NCBI GenBank assembly: GCA_023653785.1
Contig: JAMKCH010084978.1
Location: 39,845 to 103,844 of the forward strand
From: Ophioderma brevispina
Taxonomy: Eukaryota > Echinodermata > Ophiuroidea > Amphilepidida > Ophiodermatidae
Length of the DNA: 64,000 bases
Reading direction: 5' to 3'
Shown: positions 12,277 through 23,409 of the stretch, piece by piece
How the letters are laid out: each line of letters begins with the position of its first letter
Position numbering within the stretch: position 1 is the stretch's first letter
Program-made: the position numbers and the translations under genes
Notes under the pieces: model-generated
Database searches by the model: none
The model's input: only the letters and a program-made list of their open reading frames with translations
What the model was told of the DNA's origin: nothing

Positions 12277-12588
12277 CTGCAAGGGAAAAACTGTGCTGGC
12301 TACTTGACTGGAATCATTAAAGGGCTTTCATTCCAACAAAGAGAAATAAATTTCTGTTATAGCCAAATTTTCTTTGGGATCTGGAATATTTAATTTCGAG
12401 TGATGCAACCATAGTGATGCAGAGATCTCTCTCCTGTCTACTAAGTTGTACTCTGTCATCTTTCTTTTTTCTTTACATTTCGTTTTATTTAAGTGTTACA
12501 AATTTTGTGCAGTGACGAGTTATGTAGAAAAAAAGTCAAATCATTCTCATACATGCTTGCACATGCAAGTCCAAACATATATGCACAT

Positions 12589-12617
12589 GCACACACACAC
12601 CCACACACACACACACC
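12589..12617. repeat. (CA)n microsatellite
   Basis: A CA dinucleotide tract with one CC interruption (ACACACACACCCACACAC). Confidence 0.9.
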
Positions 12618-12864
12618 TCTGTTTCTTCACTTCAATCCAAGCCCTATTTAAAGAGTCAGGCTACAAACAATTTTTTCCCATGTGATTCTCTGTACTTTAC
12701 AGATATATCGTCGTAATTCAAAACAAGGTTCGGTATCCAAAATTTATATCATTCATATTATAAAATTTGCCCGCATATTCTAGGTGCATTATGTTGTAAC
12801 GCACACCCAAGACTAGCTATTTGATCATCTTTGTACAACCCTACACTGTATTTGGCTTCTTTAA

Positions 12865-13212
12865 AGGTGCAACAAGAGATTTCAAATAACAGGTGTCCCA
12901 AAAAAATGTGAAAATTGTGATTTTGACACTGTTGTAAAGCTTTATATCAAAAATATCCCCATCTGTAAGGATTAAGCTGAGAACTGTTTCTTTCGTATAA
13001 AAAATGTGAAATTTCTAATTTCGTATAGGAGCAAATACGAAATTCAACCTGTTTTATATTGAAATATAAGCATATACAAATCACCTTTTGTTTTCATTTT
13101 AAGTTATTTTTGTAACCAAATAAAAGGTACGGAATCTATTGAGTGTCTAATCTATATGAAATCATTACATATCACAGAAAATAAGGATGTCTTGAAATCT
13201 CTCGTTGCACCT
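12865..13212. mobile_element. TTAA-flanked MITE, AGGTGC family, copy 1
   Basis: Terminal inverted repeats AGGTGCAACAAGAGATTTC and the inverted counterpart are flanked by TTAA on both sides (12861-12864, 13213-13216). A second copy lies at 18685-19025 with the same ends and internal sequence. No transposase frame is present. The TTAA target points to a piggyBac- or Kolobok-type parent (inference). Confidence 0.85.
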
Positions 13213-13846
13213 TTAATACAGGGAACATCTGCATTTGTGTGTGTCTGTCAATTCCGCCGTATTTTATGGGGGTGTGTAGAACACTGTCCTCTAATTGAGC
13301 ATACATGTGCTGCATAACGCTATCCATAACACAGTGATTTCGCAGTCTTTAGGAAGCAATATAAGAGTGTAGTACATATGGTGTTTGGCCCTTTTATGCA
13401 AAAGGTTGTATCTCATAATAAGTTTCCCAATTCATACTTCCTTCTGCCATGGATTGTTGATTCATTTCCCAATGCTATTCATGTGGGAATTTGAAAAAGG
13501 TGTAACTTTTAAAAATATAAAATGAACTTCTTTGTCAAAGTTTGCTTTGTAGCATTATAATTTGGCAAAAAGGAGGTTCATTCTCTTTCAATACCTGTAA
13601 AGGTTACAGCCTTTTGTCATGAGTGTCCTGGGAAAGGAGTTAACCAAACAATGGTAAAAGAAAGTATAACATTGCAAGGGCAAATATAAGATACATCATT
13701 TTGCAAGGCTGTGTTACTGAATGATAGTTTGGAATTCAAGACCGTTTGATTTGCTGTACTCTGTTACATCAGACCTTGTTTGTGTGCCGGTCATTTCCGC
13801 GAGATGTCTGTGCACCACAAAAGAGCGAGAACAAATATGATCTAAC

Positions 13847-13959
13847 CTGGATGATGTTTGCCACAAACAAGCTGTACTCCTCTACAGTATTGACTCTGCC
13901 ATCTTTTCCTATTGTTTTTCTCAACACCACAAAGGGCAAGAGTCTTTCAACTTCTGTCT
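13847..13959 (-). CDS. Candidate internal coding exon, minus strand
   Basis: The borders are an acceptor ACCTTTACAG and a donor ATCCAG|GTTAGA. The 113-bp segment reads two bases plus 37 codons: TEVERLLPFVVLRKTIG, then KDGRVNTVEEYSLFVANIIQ. Purine-first codons are unusually frequent (28 of 37). It ends in phase 0 and joins in frame to 12015-12276. The plus strand is also open here with a donor-like TATGG|GTATGT, but that frame is rich in S, T, L and V, as expected of an antisense shadow. Unrecognised protein. Confidence 0.5.
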
Positions 13960-14379
13960 CTGTAAAGGTTGGCTACTGGCTAGTCCTAGCTTATGGGTAT
14001 GTAATTCAATAGCCTCACAAAGGTTTATAACATGACCTTTGACCTTTAGTTTAATGGGTATTGTATAAACAGTGTATTTAAAGGGAAGCAGAATTTGGGG
14101 AAGAAACCAAAAGGTTGATGCTCTATTTGTGTAACTAGTTTCGTTAGCGACCTAACACCCCCTCTTCACCTTTGTAAAAGACAGGAAGTGGGAGCTAAAA
14201 TAGCGTCAATGTTTTTGAGAAGAACATGACTACTGTATTTAGATTTTGTACCCTCCGTCTCTCCTTAACGAAACTAGGAACTTTTAAAGGAATTCATCAG
14301 TCTTCTGGTTGTCACTTTAAATGCTTAATGGTGCTACTGTCGATGCTAGACCATGTCAGCTCTATCTGGCACACTCATG

Positions 14380-14585
14380 TTCAGGCTTTTAACCCCAGGG
14401 AACTAACAGTCATTCTGATTGGTGTACTAATAGTGTTAAATGATAAAATTAGCCAATCAGAAACATGGTAAGAAAAGTGCAAAGGTGCATACATGTAGAA
14501 GGTATGTTTTAATTGGTCACTCAGAGGTTATATCATGTTATATCATGTAATGAGCCAATCAGAGATACTGTAAGAAAGTGGTTGA
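14380..14585. repeat. CCAATCAG-containing dispersed repeat, copy 1
   Basis: Shares long words with 16375-16505: AGAGGTTATATCATG, GTAATGAGCCAATCAGA, and an upstream AGCCAATCAGAAACATGG. Each copy carries CCAATCAG twice, in both orientations (ATTGGTCACTCA and GAGCCAATCAG). It is probably a dispersed non-coding repeat whose termini resemble CCAAT boxes. Confidence 0.7.
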
Positions 14586-14609
14586 GACCTTATAGCTATC
14601 CCTAACAAG

Positions 14610-15010
14610 GCTCGACCACAAAATACCACACAAGGTAATATTGTGGTATATGATAGTTACAGAACCTACAATATTTTGTGGTAGTTTGTGGTATGTGATC
14701 TTATCATTGACGTATAAAGTGTGGTACATCCATGTACATCCCGCACCCGACCCGCGCCATGTAAGCCTATAAGGTTCTCCTGGGCCCGCAATTTCTCTTG
14801 GCAGCCCTGTACATTGTGGCCTATGGTACAGCTTGTTGTTGTTTATTACTGTGGTATATTGTGGTATATGATGAGTTACTCCAATTTGTTATAGTTATGA
14901 TTTATCTAACTCCTAAGCATATACCACAATATACCACAATCAAATTTTGTGGTAGTTTGTGGTCTATGGAAGTGCAAGTATGATGAAAGTTGTGGTATAT
15001 TGTGATCTGT
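14610..15010. repeat. TGTGGTATAT repeat cluster with an inverted pair
   Basis: The words TTGTGGTATA, TGTGGTAGTTTGTGGT and the inverse ATACCACAA recur at least nine times. A clear inverted pair lies at 14851-14870 (GTGGTATATTGTGGTATATG) and 14919-14938. It is probably a decayed inverted-repeat element; no frame of note. Confidence 0.75.
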
Positions 15011-16035
15011 GCTAAGTCCTCACAATATACAGCCTGCAGTGTTAGGGTTACTGTTAAGGCACTTAAGCAAGTTAAGCTCATCATGGAGTATCAATTATTG
15101 AAAAGGGTTATTCAAACTATTTTTCATTCTAATGTAGAAATTTGCTCTTGATCTAGGTCAAAAATTGGTCTATTTTCTGTATCCAAAATTTGTACTTGTA
15201 AATATGTAATTGTAACCTGTTAATAAAAAATAATAAAGCAAAGCAGAAATGGCGCCACCAGTGAAAACAAAGTTTTTACACTGAAAAAGGTGTAAAAAGT
15301 GTTGCTGGCCTCACGACCCTTAAGTAAGGGTGGTCGGTTGGTTGTTAGTTGATTTTTTCCCCTTAATATTTTTCCTCTATATTTTAAGCAAAAACTACCC
15401 AAAATTTACCAAAAAGTACCTGTTTCCCCCAAATTGGGTGTTTTCCAAATAAGCTCCCAAAATGCAAGGTGGGGGGGGGGGTTAAACACTATGTGCTCAA
15501 GTTATCGAGATCTCGATCAAAACATTTGGAAGGATTATAAATGACGGCCTTTGTGTACATATGAGGTGTTAAGATTCAACTCCTTTTTTTGGCTTGGTTG
15601 TTCGATTGAAGCCAACATATTCATTTTAATTTTTACCGGAAGAATCAATGTCTGATAATATAATCGTGAAGGAATACTACACAGTTCCAAGTTTCTGCTT
15701 TGGTTTATAACAATTGAGTAGAGTGAATCAAGAAGGAAAAGAATGAAAGGATTAAGAAACAACACAGCCTAACATTTTCTGTGTCATTCAAACCCCACCC
15801 CAGGTGTTCCAAAACTGTAAGTTATAAAAGCAGCACATCTCAAGACAAAACATTGTATGCATAATTCGACCTCAAGCTCTCTGTATTCAGTGTTTGTACT
15901 ATGCACTACCATTGAACTAAATCCTGTGACTGGGCAGGATACCTGTAGGGCAAAGGTCAAAGCAAAATTTTCCTATTTAAAAGCTGGCTTCTTTGTGCAA
16001 GAAAGTCACATCTGCAGTGGCTGCCTTTTGTTACA
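15011..16035. other. No supported gene
   Basis: AT-rich with a G run at 15471-15481. A 58-bp minus-strand segment at 15637-15694 has AG/GT borders but no pyrimidine tract and was not called. The plus frame at 15857-16192 runs into the inverted-repeat element next door. A GGCACTTAAGCAAGTTAA word at 15058-15075 resembles a lone end of the TTAA family seen at 5.9 kb. Confidence 0.45.
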
Positions 16036-16345
16036 TAATACACAAGAGGGTGTTTTGAGTCAATCCCACAATGCATCAGTTTTGGGAAATTTCACCTCAA
16101 TAGGGTCATGTGATCACATAAAAATCCTATTCTTAACACATAAAAACCATGACTTTAACGCTCATTTTAGCCCACAAAGCGTTAGTACTTAGGGATTTTT
16201 TTTGCATGATTATGAAATGTCTTGAGGTTCTTAAACTTGTGGAACACTTTTTATCCCTAAGTACTGACATGTGTTTAGTACAGTACAGTAAAGGCACATT
16301 GCTATGCATCATGGGATTGATTCAAAACACCCTCTGCATAATACA
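16036..16345. mobile_element. Inverted-repeat element (MITE-like)
   Basis: Left end ATAATACACAAGAGGGTGTTTTG matches in inverse the right end at about 16322-16345, with matching inner words (TCAATCCCACAATGCATC against GCATCATGGGATTGA). A second inner pair is GTTAGTACTTAGGGAT (16180) and ATCCCTAAGTACTGAC (16253). No coding capacity is expected; plus-strand frames here are incidental. Confidence 0.7.
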
Positions 16346-16374
16346 GGTCAATTTGAAAGGTTCTAGAGGTTATA

Positions 16375-16505
16375 TGATATAATTAACCAATCGGAGACAT
16401 GGTTAGAAAACTTGTGCAAACTAATATAAAGAAGGTTGATTTTAATTGGTTACTCAAGAGGTTATATCATGTAATGAGCCAATCAGACATTGTAAGAAAG
16501 GGGTA
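16375..16505. repeat. CCAATCAG-containing dispersed repeat, copy 2
   Basis: Partner of 14380-14585, direct orientation. It has AACCAATCGGAGACATGG at the start and GTAATGAGCCAATCAGA near the end. Confidence 0.7.
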
Positions 16506-16648
16506 TGCTAAACCTATGTTCAGTAACTCTTGAGACGGTTACTCATACTGTGATGACTGTGTTCTAAGGAATAGACATTTTATGTTCATTTCCATCATTT
16601 AAAGAAAATGCACAAATGCAAAAAGTATGACCTCCAAAAGTTTTGTCG

Positions 16649-16802
16649 GCAAGACTTCCATATGTACTCCCCTCATATATTTACAGCAACATAAAATTTA
16701 ATTATTTTAGCTGTTCATTCCGTTTTTGATGAAACAAGGCCAAAATTAAAATAAATTTTGTATCATGTAAGTATATACGAGGGGGGTCCATATGGAAGTC
16801 TT
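16649..16802. mobile_element. Small inverted-repeat element
   Basis: AAGACTTCCATATGTACTCC at the left is mirrored by the right end (GGTCCATATGGAAGTCTT), around an AT-rich core. About 155 bp, non-coding, MITE-like. Confidence 0.65.
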
Positions 16803-17377
16803 TCCGTTTGGTCTCCAAAGAAAATGGAAAACACACAAAGCCATTTTTTTTAATTGAAATTTTTGGTCACTTTTTGCTCTAATTTCACTTGTTTGCAATT
16901 TTGACCTTAAGGCATGAAATACAAATTATGGCAGATTTGTTTTCTAGGTTTGTGACATGCAAAAATCCTCCAGCATGGCTGCCAAGAACTGTACATACAC
17001 AGTCCTGTCTGTGTCCTGAAGACCTCTATATGGTATTGTTTGGTAACAATGTATATGACATCTTAAAGGGGCATTGTTTCTATTACCGTACTACCTAATA
17101 GATGGAGTGTAATATCAGCTAAAATAGACCATACTTTTTACACATTTTGAACTGCACAGACTATATGCTCTTTGCCGGGTACGACTGAGTTGCAACAGAT
17201 TTTGTAAGTGTTAACTGGTGGATACGCTCAAATCTGTGTACGTTACCTCAGATTATACACCCCAAATTTGGACTTGATAATAACCAGGTATTTCATATAG
17301 ACTCACAATTACGTTATTAACATAACACTACCTCGTTGTCGTTTTAACCTCTTCGGTGTCTGAAAATAGAAAATAAT

Positions 17378-17528
17378 GGTAGACGTTTCATATAGAAGTC
17401 CCATGGATGCAAATGAGGTATTGGCATTCATTCCGTCAAGCGCTACTGCACAACGTAGTACAGCGCATGATGGAATCAATTTTAATATCTCATATGCATC
17501 CATGGGACTTTTATATGAAACGTCTACC
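17378..17528. mobile_element. 151-bp near-perfect palindrome
   Basis: From GGTAGACGTTTCATATAG to its inverse TATATGAAACGTCTACC, almost the whole 151 bp is self-complementary. Both strands therefore give near-identical short peptides (MVDVSY...SPMDA), which is an artefact of the palindrome. It could fold into one long hairpin. It is probably a foldback element; a small-RNA hairpin is a remote alternative. Confidence 0.8.
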
Positions 17529-17843
17529 AAAATAACACCTGTAAGTTGCCATGCATAAATAATAATCTTGGGGTTGGCTCATACACCCAGCTGCTTGTTT
17601 TCTCTTTGGTTTGTTTTGGTCTTATATGATAATAGATAATTAGGGGACTTTTGTTGATTTGTTGCACAGATTATTCAGTGCCTTGGCCATTGTTTCTGGA
17701 ATATGTGGCTCTTGTGCACTCTTAAAAACCCTACATTTGTAAAACTAGCATTAAGTATCAGACATGGCACAAACTTGTATACATCTTTTTATTTCTTTCA
17801 TACAACTTTGTTATTACTTTGTTTGACAGAAAAGCACTATTAA

Positions 17844-18206
17844 TAAAGGCTGACTTCAGATTTCCCGTGAGGGCGCCTCAATTTCCAAACAAATCTGTTT
17901 TTTTACGTGTACATAATGCTATTCCATATACTAATCTTTGTGTGAAATGACTAGGCTCAAATCAAAGTCATTCATATAGAAAATCACCACTTTGTTATAA
18001 AATTCCGGATCCGGAATTTTTGTTATAAACGGTATCCTATGGCGCTGTTATCTGTGCATAAATGTTTACTGCATGAAAACGGAAAGATCGATTCATCTCT
18101 AACTTTGGAATTAAGCATTTAGGTGACTAACTACAGTTCTAGATAACTATTTTTAATTACTACACAAAACAATTATACGGTATTTCAAAATCTGAGTCAG
18201 CCTTTA
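17844..18206. mobile_element. MITE-like element with AAAGGCTGAC ends
   Basis: Ends TAAAGGCTGACTTCAGATTT and the inverse AAATCTGAGTCAGCCTTTA. A short TAATA-type sequence is found at both flanks. It has a CGGATCCGG palindrome near 18006. Non-coding. Confidence 0.7.
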
Positions 18207-18684
18207 ATAAACATTGCTTCTATGTCAAAATAAGACGTCTGGCATTAGAAACATCAACGTTATTGGTTTTCCCATATTTCTTGCAGCTTATTTCTCGGGT
18301 TGAAGGTCCCCAGCTTAAAAGAAGTTTTGAGGCTTGAGGAGTGTATATTCATTAGACAACACTCAGTGAGTAATGAACACTAAATTTGGTTCATATCATC
18401 CTGGTGGGCAAATTCATGCCCCAATAAAATGTTTCAATGAATACGCTCAACCCCATGGTGTGACCTTGATATGCTATGTATCCCATCACTTTGAACAACA
18501 AAAGTATTCATGTAAATTAAAATGTAAAAAAAAAAACCCCAAAAAACAAAAACAACATACCTTAAAGCCAAGTATACTGTATGTGGTATATGATCAAGAG
18601 CGTGTTTCCTTATATGGGTACTAAATTAGGAAGTGTACAAAATGTCTTTGTGACCAGTAGTGACAGGTTGCTAACAGTAGTTAA

Positions 18685-19025
18685 AGGTGCAACGAGAGAT
18701 TTCAAATAACAGGTGTCCCCAAAAAATGTGAAAATTCTGATTTTGGCACTGGTGTAAAGCTTTGTATCAAAATACTCCCACTAAGGATTAAGCTGAGAAC
18801 CGTTTCTTGGTACAAAAATTGTGAAATTTCTAATTTCGTATAGGAGCAAATATGAAATTCAGCTTATGTTTTCTATTGAAATATACAAATCACATTTTGT
18901 TGTCATTTTAAGTTATTTCTGTAACCAAATAAAAGATAGGGAGTCTTTTGAGGGTCTAATCTATATATTTGAAATCACTACATATCACAGAAAATATGGA
19001 TGACTTGAAATCTCTCATTGCACCT
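18685..19025. mobile_element. TTAA-flanked MITE, AGGTGC family, copy 2
   Basis: Same ends and body as 12865-13212, direct orientation, flanked by TTAA at 18681-18684 and 19026-19029. Small indels separate the copies. Confidence 0.85.
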
Positions 19026-19029
19026 TTAA

Positions 19030-20120
19030 CTATGTTAGCATCTGGATCATGGCGAGGTATCTGGAACATTAGAACCGCTTAACAAATTTCATGTTCTTAA
19101 GTGTTTGAGTGTTAAAGAAGAAATAAATGGTCAGAGACATTACAAGTAGTCTCTGTTCTTCCCTGAGGCTCGGGGTTCACATATAAAAAAACATCAAAAT
19201 ACAGACGCTTAAAATATACAGACTTACTTGTAAATGTAACCTTTAATATTACATTTCATAATAATCAATTATTAGAGGCAAATACAAATCAAATAAAAAC
19301 CAATTAAATTATACTGTGTAGCAGAAACAAAGTCATTTACCAAGTCAAATAACAAAGAAACTGTTAGCATAATGGGCTTGCCCATGATAAATCATTAAGT
19401 GCATAGATAATTATGCAATTCAATTGCAACTTAAAAATTTATACAAATTTACACACAAGAAAAAATAAAATAGAAATTATAATGAAGCAATTTAAGACAT
19501 TATAAAACTAAGACAATTTGGAAACTGATTAGTAAACATGTGCAGTTTGTATTTGAGTACAAAACAGTTTGAGATTAGTGGAGGGATACCCCCTGCATTA
19601 GCCATCTAAGCAGGACAGTAATCCTGACATTGTGCTGAGAACAACAAATAGGTTTGCTGGCAGCAGTAGAGATGAGGGTGAATTAAGAAGTGGCAGGTGC
19701 AGAGGGGTTCCAGATTGAAATCCAAATCTTTGTGACAAATTGGCCCACGAACATCCAAATTAATACAAAACTGGTACAGAATAATGCCATTTAGTTTATC
19801 AATAAGAGAGTGTACAAGTATTGACTGCTCTTCATGGAAATGTTGCAAACTTTTTGTTCCGAGGTGAATTGGAGTTTGAGATCAGAAGTCTTTGGAAAAA
19901 TGGTAACTCGCACTCTTCAGTGAAGGAGGGACGTAGTTCATACTATTTCCTTATTGAAGAGCAGTTAATATTTGATGTTTGAAAATAATTTTTGTAATTT
20001 GAAAATTCTTTGATTTAAAAAAAAATGCAGGGCCTATTACTCAGGTGAATGCATGTGTCAATCGCATGCATCAATTTGATGATGCTGAGGGGTTATTATT
20101 AGTTATCGTGTGAAGCGCAG
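19030..20120. other. No supported gene
   Basis: AT-rich. The minus frame at 19606-19848 has no convincing splice borders or domain. Confidence 0.5.
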
Positions 20121-20121
20121 C

Positions 20122-20219
20122 TCTGATAAGGGGAATTATCGTGCACGAAGCCTTATACCGGGCGAAGCTGAAGGCTGAACCCAGTATAGGGCTAAGTGCA
20201 TGATAATTCCCCGTATCGG
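20122..20219. mobile_element. Palindromic repeat (GATAAGGGGAATTATC)
   Basis: CTGATAAGGGGAATTATCGT and GATAATTCCCCGTATCGG form inverted arms around a GAAGC/GGCTGAACC loop. The flanks (GTTATCGTG, TTTATCATATCAC) suggest a larger decayed element. Non-coding. Confidence 0.65.
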
Positions 20220-20580
20220 AGCAACATTGAACCCGATAAAGAATTTATCATATCACTAAGTCATTCTAAATATATTAATAATAACATTGTGTCTGTTCTT
20301 TATTAAAAACAAATATTTTTTCTATAGGTATTATAAACCAAACGTTCATACCCAACACGTAGAAAATAATCATACCCGCAGTATCAGGTGAGTACGCGGT
20401 CACCGACCTGATAAAATGCGTAGTACGCATTGAGTACGCGCTCACTGACATGATGCGAAAATATATCCGGTAGGCGGTATAATTTCATCTCTCCTTATTG
20501 GTATGATAAAATGCTGCATAACTATCATAAAATACCAAGGATATTTGCAGAATATCTTGGTCATCGGAGGTAGTATCCAC

Positions 20581-20730
20581 AATAGTGTTTGTCATAATCC
20601 CTTGGACATGACATACGCGCGCGCATCTGTTTGCGTGAACTGTGCTTACTTGCAATCCAACAGTGCGTCGTATTGGCGGGAAAGCAAGCGGACATAGTTA
20701 CATGCCCAAGGGATTTTGACAAATACTATA
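20581..20730. mobile_element. Inverted-repeat element with CpG-rich core
   Basis: Left AATAGTGTTTGTCATAATCC and right GGATTTTGACAAATACTAT are inverted copies. The 100-bp core is CpG-rich (ACGCGCGCGC). MITE-like. Confidence 0.7.
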
Positions 20731-21553
20731 ATCGAATGACAGGAATATTTTTATGCATATGATATAATATTGAATAGGCACTGTTGTATGTTTAACATCA
20801 CTCTAGCCATCCTTAAGGCGAGAGTGTGAGCTTGCAGCTTTCCATATACACCACTCTAAAGCTGGATTCATGCTGCTTTGGCAGATGTCTGCCGACGCTA
20901 GCCTCTCGAACATGCTTTGCGTGCCAGATGCACGAACATACCGTGTTGCGTGAAAAGCATGTTTGAAAGGCTAGTATTGGTGGATGAAGTATGAACCCAC
21001 CATAAGCATGCACATAATGCTGCAATTTGCCCATATTAATACTGCAGTCTTTTTGAGTGTACACAATTGTCACATACTAAATCAATCTGAACGGTGTAGT
21101 AATACTGGAAAGTGGTACCAATAGTTGGTATATGAATATTTCTGACTGCCCATAAAAAACTCATGAAGTGAGATGAGTTGCATTGCACATGACGAGGGTC
21201 TATAAATGATTTTTTTGATTGCATATTCTGTTCTTGTACATCTATTTCTTTGTTACATCAAGTACTCCTTTGCTGTGATCTGTACATAATGTATCATAAT
21301 TTCTACTAAAATTATTTTAAAAGTGTATAGTATTTCATTTATAGGATTGTCTTGTGAGAAAAGGAAGTTTTGGCAGTGGAGCGTTGCCACAGTTTGGTAT
21401 TGTACAGTTTTGGATATGTGTTAACGTCAACAGTATCTGAGGTCTTGAAACGCCCCTAGTAGGCACTTCTCAGTCATTCAAACCAGGAATTATGTGTTTG
21501 GCCCACCAATGAAAAAAAAGTTGTGTTCGTTTTTGAAGTCTGCCCTAGCTCAG

Positions 21554-21607
21554 GAAATTGGAAGTAGAACTAGGAGGTGGAGACATGAGTCCTTTTATGG
21601 AAATCAG
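21554..21607 (+). CDS. Candidate short internal exon, plus strand
   Basis: An acceptor (TGCCCTAGCTCAG) and a donor (AATCAG|GTGTAT) enclose 54 bp, 18 codons, EIGSRTRRWRHESFYGNQ, phase 0-0. The charged, aromatic composition is protein-like, but the segment is very short. It could pair with the 22.8-kb plus-strand candidate. Chance cannot be excluded. Confidence 0.25.
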
Positions 21608-21801
21608 GTGTATGTGTATTTTACCTTCTCAATATCATACAGGGTGACCAAAAAAAATTCAACTCATGACAATATCATGGACTGGGGTGTCACCCTATCT
21701 ATACTTCTTGTCGTGCATGGTTTTGTTAACCTTTTCATGTGGCTTTCACAAATTCATATGGATAATGGATGTAAACTTATAAAAAAATAGAGGAATATTA
21801 A

Positions 21802-22155
21802 AGGTGCTTGTTCCGATTTTATATATCATGTTATCTTCTTGATATGAGAGCATGACACTTTAATATACACTGGCTACCAAGTATCATGCCACCAAGTATA
21901 GTGGGAAGCAAACTTGTGGTTTGATGCTAGATGCGATAATGCATAGTGCAACGGCTTATTCACTACTGTGAATTGATGGTTAACCATTGAAACGGCCATT
22001 TTGTGTCAGTATCTTGGGAACGGAATGGATTTGAAAGCTGAAATCTCAGGAAGACAATAAGAAAAATACGGCCTTTCATCTGATACCAAAATGAATCTTA
22101 CAAAAAACTTCCAGGTAAATTGGGGGAGTCCCAAAGACGATTAGAAAAAGCACCT
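21802..22155. mobile_element. TTAA-flanked MITE with AGGTGCTT ends
   Basis: Starts AGGTGCTTGTTCCG after TTAA (21798-21801) and ends AAAGCACCT before TTAA (22156-22159). The length (354 bp), target and AGGTGC ends match the 12.9- and 18.7-kb elements, but the interior differs. A related subfamily is likely. Confidence 0.75.
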
Positions 22156-22790
22156 TTAATGCCAAATTAAACCCAACACTGCAAACTGAATTCTATAGTG
22201 AAGGGAAGTTTCTTTGTTATTTTTATTATAAAAGTTACCTCTGTGTAATACTGAAAAGTAACAAAATGTTGGGGGGGGGGGAGAAATACACAAAATGCAC
22301 CTTTTTGCAATACAAGGGCTAATCTTGCTTGCCATATTCAATAGGGTGCATCAGATGCCCCTCATGTCAATCAATTTTCTTGAACCTAGTCTTAAATGTG
22401 CCACTTGTCAAAATAATAACCTCACCAAATTAAAATTCATTCGGATGTAGGCAAGGGGGGCCACCGTGAGCTTAAAGTTTTGTACACAAAGTCAATAGGA
22501 TGTTTTGTTGTTTTCTGATGCACCCTAATATTCAATCATATTTCTAGATAGGGCTGTTTTTTTTTTAAAGGTGGTTGATTTTTTTTTTGGATTTTTTAGC
22601 TGACAAGAAGCATTTTGGTCTCTTCTCCTATTAGTACCTGTAGGTGCCAAGAGTCAGTTGTTTGTGTGTGTCCTTTCGTGTATTTATACCAAACTGTGCA
22701 GCAGCTTTGGTTTTAGCTTTCAACCGATTTGGTTATAGCTTTCATTGTTTCATGTATGTTTACCTCATGTGACCGTTTCTCCGTACAGTG

Positions 22791-22804
22791 GTCACCATGG
22801 CAAC
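22791..22804 (+). promoter_or_regulatory. Perfect RFX-type X-box motif
   Basis: GTCACCATGGCAAC fits the X-box consensus GTNRCC-N(0-3)-RGYAAC bound by RFX factors, which commonly drive ciliary genes. It overlaps the ATG of the small frame at 22797. One perfect 14-bp match may be chance, or may simply be Kozak context. Confidence 0.4.
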
Positions 22805-22943
22805 CGTGCGCAGTTTAGATTTGTTAAATATGCAACAGTGGTGCTTTGCGAGAAAAAAGATGGAAAGATTTTACGGAATTGTCATAGATCTGAGGGAGAA
22901 AAGTGGCGTTTTATTTTCAAATAGGTTTGATATATCTGTTTAG
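22797..22943 (+). CDS. Candidate coding exon or small ORF (48 codons)
   Basis: An ATG in an optimal context (GTCACCATGG) sits just after an acceptor-like TTTCTCCGTACAG. The frame MATVRSLDLLNMQQWCFARK continues with KMERFYGIVIDLREKSG and stops at 22941-22943. A possible donor AATAG|GTTTGA lies at 22924. Purine-first codons are frequent (31 of 48). It may be a 5' coding exon with the X-box in its leader. No domain is recognised. Confidence 0.35.
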   Translation: MATVRSLDLLNMQQWCFARKKMERFYGIVIDLREKSGVLFSNRFDISV

Positions 22944-23240
22944 AGGCTTTGCAGCATTAATTTGATGCAGCCCTTTTCGCTTCAGAGTCATGAAGTATGT
23001 CGTAAATTATTTCCACCTTTATGTGTGTTCTTAGCCATGGTGATCGGAGAAAAACCCCGATCAGCTTTTAGTTAAATAGACTTTCTCCAAGGACTACTAA
23101 AATGTATATGGAATTATTTTGGTGAAGTGGAGCTCAGATCTTGAAGCCCACACAATTATTTTGATCATCTGGGTAGTGTGTTTTGCTGATTGAAACTTCT
23201 TTGAAACACTACAAACAAAATTCTACTTTTATAAAGTAAG

Positions 23241-23409
23241 CTATACTTTGTATCGTCCGAAGTATGAAGTGACGACGCGTGCGTATACCCAGTGCCGCCT
23301 TTCAGTTGCAGTGCGTTAGTGCTTTGCCTACCCGCGCACTGAAAAGCCGGTTCAATGGATACGCCCGCGTCGCTACTTCGTACTTCGAGCTGGACCGAGT
23401 ATACTGTAT
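23241..23409. mobile_element. CpG-rich inverted-repeat element
   Basis: CCGAAGTATGAAGTGACGAC is mirrored by GTCGCTACTTCGTACTTCG, with outer TATACT/AGTATA words. The core is CpG-rich. MITE-like and non-coding. Confidence 0.65.

Noticed and set aside
13746..14012. Plus-strand 88-codon frame with acceptor-like and donor-like borders
   Set aside because: It overlaps the minus-strand exon candidate 13847-13959, which has much stronger codon periodicity and a more globular composition.
15637..15694. 58-bp minus-strand segment (NLELCSIPSRLYYQTLILP) with AG/GT borders
   Set aside because: There is no pyrimidine tract before the acceptor, and the segment is too short to trust.
17309..17558. Two similar peptides (MVDVSY...) on opposite strands
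   Set aside because: Both come from the 151-bp palindrome and have no independent support.
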